From the NCBI GenBank assembly GCA_031290985.1, contig JARLJW010000014.1:62001-126000 (forward strand): 64,000 nucleotides of DNA. Reading direction: 5' to 3'. The DNA comes from Verrucomicrobiia bacterium. Lineage in GTDB: Bacteria; Verrucomicrobiota; Verrucomicrobiia; Limisphaerales; UBA11358. The notes under the pieces are model-generated. The model ran no database searches, was not told the DNA's origin, and worked only from the letters and a program-made list of their open reading frames with translations. Every line of letters begins with the position of its first letter. The first letter of the stretch is position 1. A program made the position numbers and the translations under genes. This document shows positions 9,801 through 18,939 of the stretch, in pieces.

Positions 9801-10298
9801 GATGACTTGTGCCAGCATCACTATGGCATCTGGGTTGATACTTCGTGCCGTGTTAATCATGGATTCGGTTGCCTTGATGATACCCGGAATTGGCTTCTTG
9901 GCGCTATTGTGATTGTGTCCCGAGTGAATCAACAAGATGTCGGCTGAATTAGAAGAAAAATCTTTTTCCAGCATTTCGGCAATAAACTCGGCATTTTGCC
10001 CGCTAAAAGCCTCATACCGCAACGGACCAATACTGGATTCTTTGATCTTGGAACCGACAAATTCAACTAAATAGCCGGCTGATACCAATTTTCGCCATAA
10101 TAAATAGCGGTAACACGAAAACGCCGCCCCACCCTCAGTTATCGAATCTCCCACCGGCATGATCCGATAAAGCTTCTCTGCACTCTGCGTGTCGAAGGCC
10201 ACAGCGGCGAACGCCACGACCAAAAGAAGGATTTGAATCTGTCGCATCAGTAGCGGCTTCAGCTTATTGGTCATCCGTTTGTTGGCGCTTGTATTCAT
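6852..10298 (-). CDS. Large secreted protein: SGNH/GDSL esterase domain plus uncharacterised C-terminal region
   Basis: The product is 1148 aa. An N-terminal signal peptide (hydrophobic about 17-40) is followed by an SGNH hydrolase domain (about 44-240): catalytic Ser in MPVGDSITEGG, the Asn block in IHSGHNHN, and the Asp/His pair in EDHVHPNAYG. Such domains in glycan loci usually remove acetyl or other ester groups from sugars. The remaining 900 residues are unassigned: a beta-rich stretch (about 260-480), an alpha-rich stretch with several aromatic-rich helices (about 510-960) that could be an (alpha/alpha) barrel like those of glycosidases or lyases, and a beta-sandwich-like tail. I do not recognise a CAZy family in it. 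It is coupled to the GH59 gene downstream (1-bp overlap) and starts 150 bp after the GH39-like gene. Confidence 0.8.
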   Translation of the reverse strand: MNTSANKRMTNKLKPLLMRQIQILLLVVAFAAVAFDTQSAEKLYRIMPVGDSITEGGAAFSCYRYLLWRKLVSAGYLVEFVGSKIKESSIGPLRYEAFSGQNAEFIAEMLEKDFSSNSADILLIHSGHNHNSAKKPIPGIIKATESMINTARSINPDAIVMLAQVIPSGKLPKYEYIPQLNTELKQLAERENTPEQWVININMADGFDWRTDTIEDHVHPNAYGAEKIAEHWFEALTNVMEPPTQEAHCLETASGATGITNRFYKLELLSNNAVSIKGADCRAFVFKPDFKIFYTANNPKITSVLGPEKCNIKSPQWKKPDGFVTMDYLKLEKAINISAVSAVMTNGAITWTFAHHPLFKLVADITLPESDGEPKVSFTLTPSREGFFSVGYCGSPQFALHAIDALWQPEVWQQKRFPSMSILSLEHMCSLVTTMLTVNSNTFGLVADPEFLPFRLPTLNNSRCGVLLRNEAGQAQPMFFAPVLGEADSKLSTKSAYTATFRIIVRQGDIYDSFRYLARHLYGVGDMRQNESCSLNTTIQNMIEFALDDNLSGWNADLHGCDYSTDVKNTVKVVSALHPMSVAMITDRQEIFDQRAMPMVEYLISREKYLFTTATNETDQGASAKMGGPTGEVFEWSSLFHFSEGRSWVLRQSAFQRFNSPRALNLNVVSGDSRWVDNLALYRLTGEGFYLIYAKALADAYISNCITTPQTNFPEHAEFWVDFTPRWMQLLELYQDAGDERYLLAAETGAEEYSRFCAMSPAVPSNKVQIQMSIYRTNTVTVPAWRVSQVGLTPEAANTYMDNAAIFLTHYAPFYLRLARLRGDEFFSDIAHNAVVGRYANYPGYSINHEFSTAYADSDYPTTLPVRNKRYNLFYFNHIWPHIALLFDYLITDAEVRSRGQICFPARYAQGYAYLQSRVYGDRPGSFCGDTNVWLYMPRGAVKSDSTQINYISARGNDKFYFALMNQSPNKVVTTASIEIPGIDANATYSATVWLDHGPAKQAILRNGSMTLSISAKGIAAVAIDGLKPIATYQDKVLDAKVTPTTGSSYVIFTNTPIGQVSGMLFSFGRGLNNAYVWLAADATVLQQAKLIYRCSDGAWHEMTDSTYPFEFNVPIDDLDSKLEFRVEGVLNHGHRVVSTDIKSVSRN

Positions 10299-10448
10299 AA
10301 AGGTAAAGATTTCCAGCTTTGGGTCTTTACGATAAATTATTTAATCGATGTGTTTTGCATATCAAGTGGAGATGCCTAATTTTTACCATATTCACCTCGC
10401 GCGCTGATCTGGACTTAATGTTCATATTTTAAAATCAATCAGAGGTCA

Positions 10449-12794
10449 TCACAGATATATCAATGAGAGGCCGCAAAAGTAAATAGTACCTTTCGCTTGC
10501 TCTTTTCCACCTTGTAACAGCAATGGGCAATCCCATTGCAAGTGGCCATGCACGATTCCGTCGTTTGCCCCTCCCCAGTGGCTATCGGCAAATTGTGATG
10601 TTTCAACTTTGATGATAACCCAGCGCCACCCCCTCCATCTGATTTTAGGCCCATCAAATTGAAACGTTTGCCCACCAGAATCGGTTAGCCGGGCCTTTAC
10701 CTGGTTCCCGGAGTTATCGCCCCATATCCATACGCCTTCCGCCTGCGGAAGATTACTCAATATGGAGGCTTTCCCGTCCCGCACCAAGATCCGCCCATTT
10801 TCAAGTTGATAATCAAGCATGTATGCCTTGGGAAAAGGCGCGTGGTCACCGGGTGATATAACCTCGGTCAGACTGGCTTTGGCCTGAACATTCGTGTCCC
10901 CATCCACGGTGGCGAAAAATTTGGTAGCCAGAACAGGCTTCAGTTGTTCTGGCCTGATTTCCCCCACCATTTGATTGTTGTGATTGAACAGTTTGACACG
11001 CGCAGAAGGCTGGGTTTTGGCGGGGACGTCGATTGACCAGTCGTTCTGGCCAGCTTTCATGTTCAGCTCCTCTATTCGGCCGTCCGGCATGTGAATACTG
11101 CCCTGGAATGCTTCGCCGGCGGCGTTCTGAATTTGTAGACGGCGGAGGTTCGCCACGGACAACAACTTTAGTTCCAAGGGGCTTGCGACGGCTAGAACCA
11201 ACACTTCAGAGGATGCACTTATCAGGCTTTTTTGATCGTTTTCATAGAATTCTACACGCAATTTAACATTCGCCGTCTCGGCGTCACGTCGAAGCGCGAA
11301 AACATCAAACGATTGGTTAGTCGCTTCGCGGCTGTTTAGTTTAAATTGAATTTGGGCCATTTTATCGCCCGGTTGCTGCCATGATACATGAACCCATACG
11401 GGATGAGAAAAGGGATTCTCCAATTCCAAAAGAACCGGAACCCCATTGCTGGAATCGGCATTTGCCAGGCAGCCTTCGGGCATACTAACCTTCCAAGCTG
11501 CTGCGGCAGCCAAGTCCTCCGAGCGATTTGCGAGGGTTATGAAAATTGGGCTTGGTCCAGCAGAAAACATCCAGTGCCCATTTTGAATCGGCATCTGGAT
11601 GGCCTTGCCGCGCCCATCAACGGCTGTAAACGACCCACTTGGGGAAGCGGCTTGGCCCAACTCAAGAGCGTGCGGTTCCCCCACCGTCCAGATCGCGAGC
11701 TTTTGATCGCCAGAATCATTGACGCACAAAAGCGCATAGTCGTCGTCGCTGATGGTATCAAGCCGGCGGGCAACGTGATAGCCCGACAATTCCCTTATAA
11801 GAGTTTGCATAGCGACATAAGCTGGTTTGGGTGCCAAGTTGACGGACACCGTTCCGAAGTTATGTTCGTTGTAGTCAACATTTGTGCCATCGTCCCTCCA
11901 ATCGTACCAGACAGACAGAGGCACGTCGGCCAGCAAATTGGCCAGTTGCTGACGAACCAAATAGGCCGCCTGCATTTCCAAGGAGACACCTTTTGTGTCG
12001 TTCGCATAGCCCCATTCCCCGCTGATGACAGGAATATTCTTGCGCCCGTTGGGTGCATATTTTGCTATCAAACCGCGCAGCCATACATATTCCCCGGCGG
12101 CGGATTCTGGAACGGTTTTTCGATAGGGGTGGACTGTCACGGCATCCAAGTATTCAAGCACGCCCGAACTTAAAACTGTTTCCAAAAACTGATGTGGAAT
12201 CCGCGATGTTGCCGGCCCAACAATCGTTGCTTGCGGGTCGGCCTGTCGAATCGCCTTGCAAGCCACCAACATCAACGTCGCATATTGACTAGCATCCGGA
12301 CGTGGAAACCAGAATCCCCCATTGGGCTCGTTCCATATTTCCCATATAACACGATGACCTTGAAAATGTTTTGCAGCCGCTGCAGCCCATATCGAATAAG
12401 CATTGACGCTCTCAGGATTCCTTGGCGACATGACCGACTGCTTCTTAGCATGAACTTTTTCCTCATACAGCGGATTAGAATAATCTAAAATAAAATAAGG
12501 ACGTATACCGCGCTTCTCGAGATTTTCAGTTAACTGGTCGTATGCAGACCAATCATAAACACCTTTTATGCGCTCGGTGCGCGCCCAAGTGAAATCCGTT
12601 CGAACACATTCGCAACATACAGCTTGGATCATATCCAGTTCTCGCCAGTGCCCCGCAGAAAAATGAATGTTAATTCCGATACAGTCAGGAACCACTGGTT
12701 CCGGCAAACTCGCCGCTTTCGCGTTGAGAAGCGTCAGCTCCATGAATACCGCCATTAATCCAAATATCAATTTGGTGATCGGAGTATTGCTCAT
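10449..12794 (-). CDS. GH39-like secreted glycoside hydrolase
   Basis: The 781-aa protein has a signal peptide (about 1-28) and a clan GH-A TIM barrel. Motifs: GINIHFSAGHW at strand 1, VRTDFTWARTE at strand 2, acid/base E156 in WEIWNEPNGG, VHPYRK, and nucleophile E260 in VISGEWGYAND. This is the GH39/PslG-like layout (xylosidase, iduronidase and exopolysaccharide hydrolases belong here); substrate cannot be assigned. The C-terminal 350 residues are beta-rich, look like Ig-like or carbohydrate-binding modules and have no clear family. Its ATG overlaps the stop of the GH92 gene (TAATG), so the two are co-translated. It is paralogous in the catalytic part to 16134-18905. Confidence 0.82.
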   Translation of the reverse strand: MSNTPITKLIFGLMAVFMELTLLNAKAASLPEPVVPDCIGINIHFSAGHWRELDMIQAVCCECVRTDFTWARTERIKGVYDWSAYDQLTENLEKRGIRPYFILDYSNPLYEEKVHAKKQSVMSPRNPESVNAYSIWAAAAAKHFQGHRVIWEIWNEPNGGFWFPRPDASQYATLMLVACKAIRQADPQATIVGPATSRIPHQFLETVLSSGVLEYLDAVTVHPYRKTVPESAAGEYVWLRGLIAKYAPNGRKNIPVISGEWGYANDTKGVSLEMQAAYLVRQQLANLLADVPLSVWYDWRDDGTNVDYNEHNFGTVSVNLAPKPAYVAMQTLIRELSGYHVARRLDTISDDDYALLCVNDSGDQKLAIWTVGEPHALELGQAASPSGSFTAVDGRGKAIQMPIQNGHWMFSAGPSPIFITLANRSEDLAAAAAWKVSMPEGCLANADSSNGVPVLLELENPFSHPVWVHVSWQQPGDKMAQIQFKLNSREATNQSFDVFALRRDAETANVKLRVEFYENDQKSLISASSEVLVLAVASPLELKLLSVANLRRLQIQNAAGEAFQGSIHMPDGRIEELNMKAGQNDWSIDVPAKTQPSARVKLFNHNNQMVGEIRPEQLKPVLATKFFATVDGDTNVQAKASLTEVISPGDHAPFPKAYMLDYQLENGRILVRDGKASILSNLPQAEGVWIWGDNSGNQVKARLTDSGGQTFQFDGPKIRWRGWRWVIIKVETSQFADSHWGGANDGIVHGHLQWDCPLLLQGGKEQAKGTIYFCGLSLIYL

Positions 12795-15022
12795 TATTCT
12801 TCAGGCGGGCGATTGGCTGCCGATTGACCGAACTCGAAATTTGGTTTGGCCGCCATGTAGCACTTGAACAAGCCGCCATTAATAATGTCCTGGTTACGGA
12901 GGTAAGTCTTAAACCATGGTTTGCCATTAAATTCAATGTGGTCGATGTAAATATCGTTTGTGGATTGCTTCACCGTTTCGATGGTAAACGTTCTGCCGTT
13001 GGGCAGATTCATCGTAGCCTTGCGCAACAACGGCGTGCCCAGCGCGTAAATACCCGCGGCCGGATTTACAGGATAGAAACCCAGGACAGAAAAAAGGTAC
13101 CAAGCGCTCATCTGCCCGCAGTCGTCATTGCCGCATAATCCGGCGGGCGTATTGTCATAGAGGGTCGTCACAATTTGATGAACCCGTTCCTGTGTTTTCC
13201 ATGACTTTCCTGCGTAATCATACAAATACGCGACATGGTGGACTGGCTCGTTCCCTTGATCATACTGGCCGATCATCCCTGTCACGTCCAGGGTGACAGC
13301 GCCGGAAACCTTTGAGTCCATGCTGAACAATTTATCCAATTTCGCTGCAAACGTTTCGTCGCCTCCCATCAGCTGAATCAAACCATACGGATACTGTTGT
13401 ACCTGCCAAACATACTGCCACGCATTGCCTTCAGTGTAATCCCCACCCACGTCACCCGCGTGCGAGATCTTTAACTGGTCAAAAGGCGTCACCCATTTGC
13501 CGTCCGCGGTTTTGCCACGCATCAAACCAGTACTGGCATCATACAAGTTACGGTAGAATTGCGAACGCGTTTGGAACAGGGCGTAATCGCCTTTCCTGCC
13601 AAGCAGCTTGGCCATTTGTGCCACGCACCAGTCATCCACTGCACTTTCCAGCGTCCGCGAAACAGATTCTTCCTTCACCCGGTCTGCGGGAAGATAGCCA
13701 TAAGTCATATACAAATCCCATTGGGACTTTGGATGATTGACAGTAGAAGATATTTTCATCGCCGCAAAGGCATGTTCTATTTCATTCTTGCACACTCCCT
13801 TCAAATACGCATCGGCAATAATTGGGATTGCATGGTTCCCGATCATGCAATTGTTTTCGTGTCCCCACAACGTCCAAACCGGCAGATAACCACTTGCGTC
13901 AAAATGAGCCAGCATGGTTTCAACGATTTCCCGGTCCCGTTCTGGCCACAGGATCGTGTAGAGCGGATTGACGGCCCGATGGACATCCCAGAGCGAAAAT
14001 GTGGAGTAATAGGTCTTGCTTTTGGAGACATACACCCTGTTGTCGACACCGCGATAGCGCCCGTCGACGTCAGCAATGTTGTTGGGCACAACCAGGGTAT
14101 GATATAAGGCTGTGTAAAAAGTCTCTTTTTCCATCTGGCTTCCGTCGATTTGGATTGCCGCCAGATACCGGTCCCATTGCTTGCGCGCTGCCAGTTTGAC
14201 CCTCTCAAAATGCCAGCCGGGTATTTCCGTCGTCAGATTTCTCCGGGCACCATCAATATCCACCGTCGAAATGCCCACTTTTGCGTCTAACACCATGTCC
14301 TGCCTGTTGTTTTGGAAGGTCAATACGATCTTCTGATTTTTCATCGCATTGCTGGGAGTCAACCACGTGACTTCGGCAATCGGCTGTTTGAATTGAATTA
14401 CAAAGTTAACATGCTTTTCACCTGCCCATCCCTTCGTAACCATAGAACCTGAAACGGTTCTGGGATTTTCCACTTTGACTTCAGTCTGGATCACGTGCAT
14501 ATCCAAGGCTTTCTGGTCTGGGACAATGCCGAACTGCAGGTCAATCAGAAGATTGGCGGTATTGGTGGCAAATGTGTAGCGATGATAAGCGCAACGAGGC
14601 GTGGCGGTCATCTCGGCCTTGACGCCGTAATCTGGCAACAGCACTGAATAATAGCCGGGGTTGCTTTGTTCATCGGCATGTGAAAAATGGCTGCGATATT
14701 GCTCCTGTCGTACCTGGCCAGTAAATGGCATTAAGCGGATATCGCCCAAATCCATCCATCCGGTTCCACTCAGGTGCGTATGCGAAAATCCAATGATGTT
14801 GGTATCCTCATAGCAATAACCAGAACAGTAACGCCAGCCAATATTTCCTGTATCCGGACTCACCTGCACCAATCCAAAAGGCATCGTGGCCCCAGGAAAG
14901 ACATGTCCGTTGTTTGCCGTCCCTATAAACGGATTTACATATGCTGCATTGTCACTTGCCCAACCCATTCCTGGTAGGTTTAAGGTTGTCAATAGTAATA
15001 ACGAAAAAAGGGTTTTCTTCAT
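12794..15022 (-). CDS. GH92 alpha-mannosidase, secreted
   Basis: The 742-aa protein has the usual GH92 length and both hallmark regions: the N-terminal beta-sandwich NPFIGTANNGHVFPGATMPF followed by SGYCYEDTNIIGFSHTHLSG, and the C-terminal GLCGNDDCGQMSAWYLFSVL plus GFYPVNPAAGIYALG. A signal peptide covers about residues 1-22. GH92 enzymes are calcium-dependent exo-alpha-mannosidases, mostly acting on alpha-1,2 or 1,3 mannose of N-glycans or yeast-type mannans. It starts inside the 4-bp overlap with the truncated GH92 gene upstream and overlaps the GH39-like gene downstream by 1 bp, so it lies in the middle of a coupled series. Confidence 0.95.
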   Translation of the reverse strand: MKKTLFSLLLLTTLNLPGMGWASDNAAYVNPFIGTANNGHVFPGATMPFGLVQVSPDTGNIGWRYCSGYCYEDTNIIGFSHTHLSGTGWMDLGDIRLMPFTGQVRQEQYRSHFSHADEQSNPGYYSVLLPDYGVKAEMTATPRCAYHRYTFATNTANLLIDLQFGIVPDQKALDMHVIQTEVKVENPRTVSGSMVTKGWAGEKHVNFVIQFKQPIAEVTWLTPSNAMKNQKIVLTFQNNRQDMVLDAKVGISTVDIDGARRNLTTEIPGWHFERVKLAARKQWDRYLAAIQIDGSQMEKETFYTALYHTLVVPNNIADVDGRYRGVDNRVYVSKSKTYYSTFSLWDVHRAVNPLYTILWPERDREIVETMLAHFDASGYLPVWTLWGHENNCMIGNHAIPIIADAYLKGVCKNEIEHAFAAMKISSTVNHPKSQWDLYMTYGYLPADRVKEESVSRTLESAVDDWCVAQMAKLLGRKGDYALFQTRSQFYRNLYDASTGLMRGKTADGKWVTPFDQLKISHAGDVGGDYTEGNAWQYVWQVQQYPYGLIQLMGGDETFAAKLDKLFSMDSKVSGAVTLDVTGMIGQYDQGNEPVHHVAYLYDYAGKSWKTQERVHQIVTTLYDNTPAGLCGNDDCGQMSAWYLFSVLGFYPVNPAAGIYALGTPLLRKATMNLPNGRTFTIETVKQSTNDIYIDHIEFNGKPWFKTYLRNQDIINGGLFKCYMAAKPNFEFGQSAANRPPEE

Positions 15023-15405
15023 GATGTCAGAATTTTACGGTCTACAAATAACAGATCGGCATTTAACGGTGCCGCCGGAAGTTCACATGTTACCGCCCGG
15101 ACCAGCAAGTCGCCCAAATCGGCGCAGCCGGTCCCGGAAAGATGAGTATGGCTGAAACCGATGATGGAGTCGTCAGAATAATGATAACCAGAACATGCAT
15201 CCCAGCCTTGGGTACGGGTATCAGGACTTAGCTGGACGAATCCGAAAGGCATAGTTGCACCGGTGTATGTAAGTCCGTGTCCTCCAGTTCCCACCATCGG
15301 CAGCGCATGATTAATTGGAAGTGCCTCCGCCCCCATACAATCCAGCATTAAACTCTCGTTTAAATGCAAAGCGCAAATGACACATGGGTAATGCAGTAAC
15401 TTCAT
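15019..15405 (-). pseudogene. Truncated GH92 N-terminal fragment
   Basis: The 128-aa frame keeps about 70 residues of the GH92 N-terminal domain: LTYTGATMPFGFVQLSPDT, then SGYHYSDDSIIGFSHTHLSG and ADLGDLLV. It then runs into about 25 unrelated residues and stops, so all catalytic parts are gone. The N-terminus is also unusual, with no clean signal peptide. It overlaps the intact GH92 start by 4 bp (ATGA), so if it is still translated it may only serve to couple translation of the real enzyme. It is best read as a fossil of a tandem GH92 duplication. Confidence 0.8.
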
Positions 15406-15564
15406 AGATGATATTGTGATTTAATTGTTCCAAAACATTTTATTCTATGCGTCGCGTAATCCTTGATAGAAGTTTCATCTGCTTCTAATGACTGCTAAGA
15501 TCGTTTATAAGCATTTGCATATTTTTAAATTATTTGGTTCAAACGGTTAATGATGTGGGCGGTC

Positions 15565-16122
15565 CTAGTTTTTCACTGTTTCAATTGACAGCACCACTTC
15601 CGATCGAGCATGCTGTATTCGCATGACCGGTTGCTTTAAAAAGATGGTCGCCGATCCGGTTATGGCGTTTACTCGCTTGAGTTCAAGCCAGTCATTCTGC
15701 TCTCCTTCAGACAGACAAAATTTTTCCGCAGGCTTTCCCGCATCGGTAATCACAAACAAAGCGCAAGAGATCGCCCCGACTTTGAACAGTCCGTTCATGA
15801 TTAAATCGCGCCGCAATAAAACCGGTTCAACTGGAACTTTAGGCGAGGACGGATTAGGGTCGCTCGGAGTGAGACCGAAAATATTTCTCGCCATTATCGT
15901 CTTGTACGCATCTGCCCCGGCAGAAGCTGCCGGTCTTGGTACATTCGTCGCTGGGCCATTTTGGAACATCTCACCAGGTGGGCTCCGCATGGCCTCACAT
16001 CCCTGCTGAACAACGCTGCTATTGCCAGATGAATGCAACTCTGACAAGGTCACTAGAAATAAGCACACTAAGCCTGTTGCTGCAAAGTTCAACAATGATA
16101 ATCTTGGACTGAATATATGCAT
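15565..16122 (-). CDS. GspC-like periplasmic protein (tentative), membrane-anchored
   Basis: The 185-aa protein has one N-terminal membrane segment (about 8-27), a linker rich in Ser and Pro, a short block TIMARNIFGLTP, another Pro-rich linker, then a beta-rich C-terminal domain (LIMNGLFKVGAISCALFVITD and KFCLSEGEQNDWLELKRV). The order anchor, N-x-F-G-L block, Pro-rich linker and small domain ending in a statement about sequence-dependent binding resembles type II secretion GspC and its HR domain. The identity is therefore a family-level guess. No other secretion genes are nearby except pseudopilins. It sits 11 bp downstream of the 923-aa GH39-like gene, so it is probably co-transcribed with it. 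Confidence 0.5.
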   Translation of the reverse strand: MHIFSPRLSLLNFAATGLVCLFLVTLSELHSSGNSSVVQQGCEAMRSPPGEMFQNGPATNVPRPAASAGADAYKTIMARNIFGLTPSDPNPSSPKVPVEPVLLRRDLIMNGLFKVGAISCALFVITDAGKPAEKFCLSEGEQNDWLELKRVNAITGSATIFLKQPVMRIQHARSEVVLSIETVKN

Positions 16123-16133
16123 TCTAGTTCTTG

Positions 16134-18905
16134 CTAGTACAAAATTAGCTCAACAGCATCTGCAATGACGTAGCCGCTGGCTGAATCATTGCGCACCGTG
16201 ATATTCCCGGCAGACCCAGAATTAAATAGAAATGTTCCGATCAATACCCACGTGCCGCTGTTTGCTTGCTGGTTGATGTGGAATGTCTGCGCCCCGCCTG
16301 CGTAGTTTACATCAATGGGTGCATTGGTCGCTCTGTTTCCGTCCGCTGTCCAGCGGGCGTAAACGTTGTAATACCCTGGCACCGAAACCATTGGAGTGAA
16401 TTTGACGCTTTTCCCTCCAGTCGAGCCGGTGTTTCCATCGTTAATATAATTTGTTCCATAATAACCAGAGATTGATGCACTTGAGGTCCAGGTTCCTATT
16501 ATGCTTATCCCGCTGGCATCAGCATTGTCCTTGATGAGACTCACTGATTGAGGCATTACAGCAACTTCTGTGGAATTTGCACTTTCGCCGGCGCTGTTTA
16601 CGGCTGAAAGCACATAATAATAGGTCGTCCCATTAGCTAGGGCGCTATTTGTATAAGCCAATGTCGATATGCCTGTTGCGATCGTGGAGTAGGGTCCGCC
16701 GCTGACCGTTGCCCGTTTTATGTTATAATTAACGGCCCCAGCAGAAGCGGACCAACTAATAATCGCCCTTGAATTTCCGGCCAGGGCGGCCATTCCGGTC
16801 GGGGCAACTGCTTCCGTGATTGACGTGGCCTGCCCAGATGACACCCCTTCGCCCACGGTGTTAACTGCCGTAACGACATAATAGTACGTTGTTCCGCTGC
16901 CGAGGCCCGTATCCATGTAGTTTGTGGCGGCCACTCCCGTCCCGACCGTCGTATACGGACCGCCGCTGATTGTGGATCGTTTGACGTTGTAACTATTGGC
17001 ACCAGTGCTGGCAGACCAACTCAGATTAATTTGACTGCTGCTGGCCGTCGCCGCCGACAAATTAGCGGGTGCCGCTGGCGTTAACAGTTGAAATGAAAAA
17101 TAAACTGGCCCGTTGGTTTCTTTGAGCGTCATGGAGAGCCGGTTGCTCGAAGTCGACAAGGTCAGCGGGTTCCCAAACATGTCCTTGACCGTCGCGTTGG
17201 TTGGAACCGTCACCGTCACCTGGCTGTTCGTGTTCGGGGCGAACGACCACAGCGCAAAGACCTGGTCATTCGTCCCGTCAAAACGCATGACCGTCAACGT
17301 GGTCGGCGCGGTGTGAATAAAACCACTGAACGTCCGGTTGCGAGCGACGGCTGTCAGGGCCTTCACCGCTGTCATTGCCGGCTTGTCGCTGTAGCCTGTG
17401 GTCAGCAGACCATAGTTGTCCAATATGTTTGTCGGATCCGTCCCGTCGTCCTGAATATCATAGTACACATACATGGGGAAACCGGCGCCACACGCGGCCA
17501 GCAACTCATCGGCCACCTGCGCCGCCTGACGGTTCCGGGCGAAACTGTTGGTTCCACGACCATAGCTCGCCGACGAAAAGCCCCATTCTGTATCCCAGAC
17601 AGGCGGTGCTGGATTGAGATACTGGGCGATGACACTGGACAGGAAAAATAAGGAATCTGTCAGGTTTAATGACGGCCAAATGATTTCGTAGGGATGCACC
17701 CCAATTCCGTCCGCATTCGTTCCGCCCCCGGCCGCCAGATAGCCTTGGTCAAATACGGGCGCAAAGTGAGACGTGCCCGCCGTTGTTACCAGGGCATTCG
17801 AATCACCCGCATGCACCCGCCGAATCCCTTCCATCGCCAGCGCCGCATATTGACTGGCATTGGGAGCTGGCGGCCAATACCCGCCATTGGGCTCATTCCA
17901 GATTTCGTACCGAGATCCTGTGCCGGCATAGTGGCTAGCTGCAGCCTGAGCAAAATTGCCAAACGCCGTGATTTGAGTCGAATTGGTAGGCGGGTTGTTG
18001 TTGTTGCCGGTATACAACTGGTTCCCGTAATCCAAAATGAACAAGGCTTTCAAACTCCGGCTCCGCAACGAAGTCATGAGCATGTCGTAATTTGACCAGT
18101 TATAAACCCCCTGATTCGTTTCCACATTCGCCCAAACCAAATCCTTGCGCACCCAGTTAAAACCAGCGGCTTGCACAGCGTTAAGCGCGGTATTATCGGT
18201 AATAAAATGAATGCTTACACCCAACTGAGCAAGCAGATTGCTGTTGCCGGGCGGGGCCGCAATCAAGGCGGCGCTCGGATCCAGGTCAAACTCGGTCGAG
18301 GTTACGGCCCAGACCTCGTCAATATCTATTGCCCCTGTTCCACCGAGCAAAGTGGTGGCAGCACCCGTCGGATTCGTGGCCCGAATCGCAAGCTGTGTAA
18401 CCGGAAGATGAACCACACCATCGTTCATCCCCCCCGACCAGCTATAAGCCGAGTCGAGCGGCACAACGTGCTGATACCAGATGTTAGTAATCATCCCCAC
18501 CTCCATGGGACGGCTGGGCACGTATGTCAGCGTCTGCCCCGAAGAGTCAACTACCAACAGATTGACCACGGTGTTGGGCGCCGTTCTGACCCAAAAACCA
18601 ATCGCGCTCAGGGACGACGTATTGGTCCAGTTTAAGTGGGCGGAAACATACGTCCCGCCACCGGTGAAATTATAAGCCAGGTGAGCCCCATGTCCGGAAT
18701 AGCCACTGCCCAGTGTTAGCGAACCAGATGCTCCCGTGCCGGCAAAGAATGTCCATGGCACCGGAGCATTGGAACTTTCAAAGTTATCAATTAGCATGTC
18801 CGCATGGGCAAGGATGCTCATGACAATTATATACCATGAAAACAAGGCGATATAGCCCTTCAGCCTCACGCCCTTCCTTTCCTTGTTGTGACAAGGTGAT
18901 GCCAT
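16134..18905 (-). CDS. Multi-domain secreted GH39-like hydrolase with FnIII and golvesin modules
   Basis: The 923-aa protein is modular. After a signal peptide (hydrophobic about 17-36) comes a carbohydrate-binding-like beta sandwich (about 38-205), a GH-A barrel (about 222-600) with VSIHFITDN, acid/base E338 in YEIWNEPNGGYW and nucleophile E440 in VWDTEWGFS, then two fibronectin type III modules (about 605-785, each with TTYYYVVTAVN- or TTYYYVLSAVN-type strands) and a golvesin-type C-terminal module (about 790-923, starting KDNADASGISIIG). Catalytic residues align with those of 10449-12794, so the two barrels are paralogs. The golvesin module is closely similar to one in 26147-28843. Substrate is unknown; the binding modules suggest an insoluble or surface-bound glycan. 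Confidence 0.82.
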   Translation of the reverse strand: MASPCHNKERKGVRLKGYIALFSWYIIVMSILAHADMLIDNFESSNAPVPWTFFAGTGASGSLTLGSGYSGHGAHLAYNFTGGGTYVSAHLNWTNTSSLSAIGFWVRTAPNTVVNLLVVDSSGQTLTYVPSRPMEVGMITNIWYQHVVPLDSAYSWSGGMNDGVVHLPVTQLAIRATNPTGAATTLLGGTGAIDIDEVWAVTSTEFDLDPSAALIAAPPGNSNLLAQLGVSIHFITDNTALNAVQAAGFNWVRKDLVWANVETNQGVYNWSNYDMLMTSLRSRSLKALFILDYGNQLYTGNNNNPPTNSTQITAFGNFAQAAASHYAGTGSRYEIWNEPNGGYWPPAPNASQYAALAMEGIRRVHAGDSNALVTTAGTSHFAPVFDQGYLAAGGGTNADGIGVHPYEIIWPSLNLTDSLFFLSSVIAQYLNPAPPVWDTEWGFSSASYGRGTNSFARNRQAAQVADELLAACGAGFPMYVYYDIQDDGTDPTNILDNYGLLTTGYSDKPAMTAVKALTAVARNRTFSGFIHTAPTTLTVMRFDGTNDQVFALWSFAPNTNSQVTVTVPTNATVKDMFGNPLTLSTSSNRLSMTLKETNGPVYFSFQLLTPAAPANLSAATASSSQINLSWSASTGANSYNVKRSTISGGPYTTVGTGVAATNYMDTGLGSGTTYYYVVTAVNTVGEGVSSGQATSITEAVAPTGMAALAGNSRAIISWSASAGAVNYNIKRATVSGGPYSTIATGISTLAYTNSALANGTTYYYVLSAVNSAGESANSTEVAVMPQSVSLIKDNADASGISIIGTWTSSASISGYYGTNYINDGNTGSTGGKSVKFTPMVSVPGYYNVYARWTADGNRATNAPIDVNYAGGAQTFHINQQANSGTWVLIGTFLFNSGSAGNITVRNDSASGYVIADAVELILY

Positions 18906-18939
18906 GATATGAAAGCATTTTCATTTCCGGCTGCCATGA

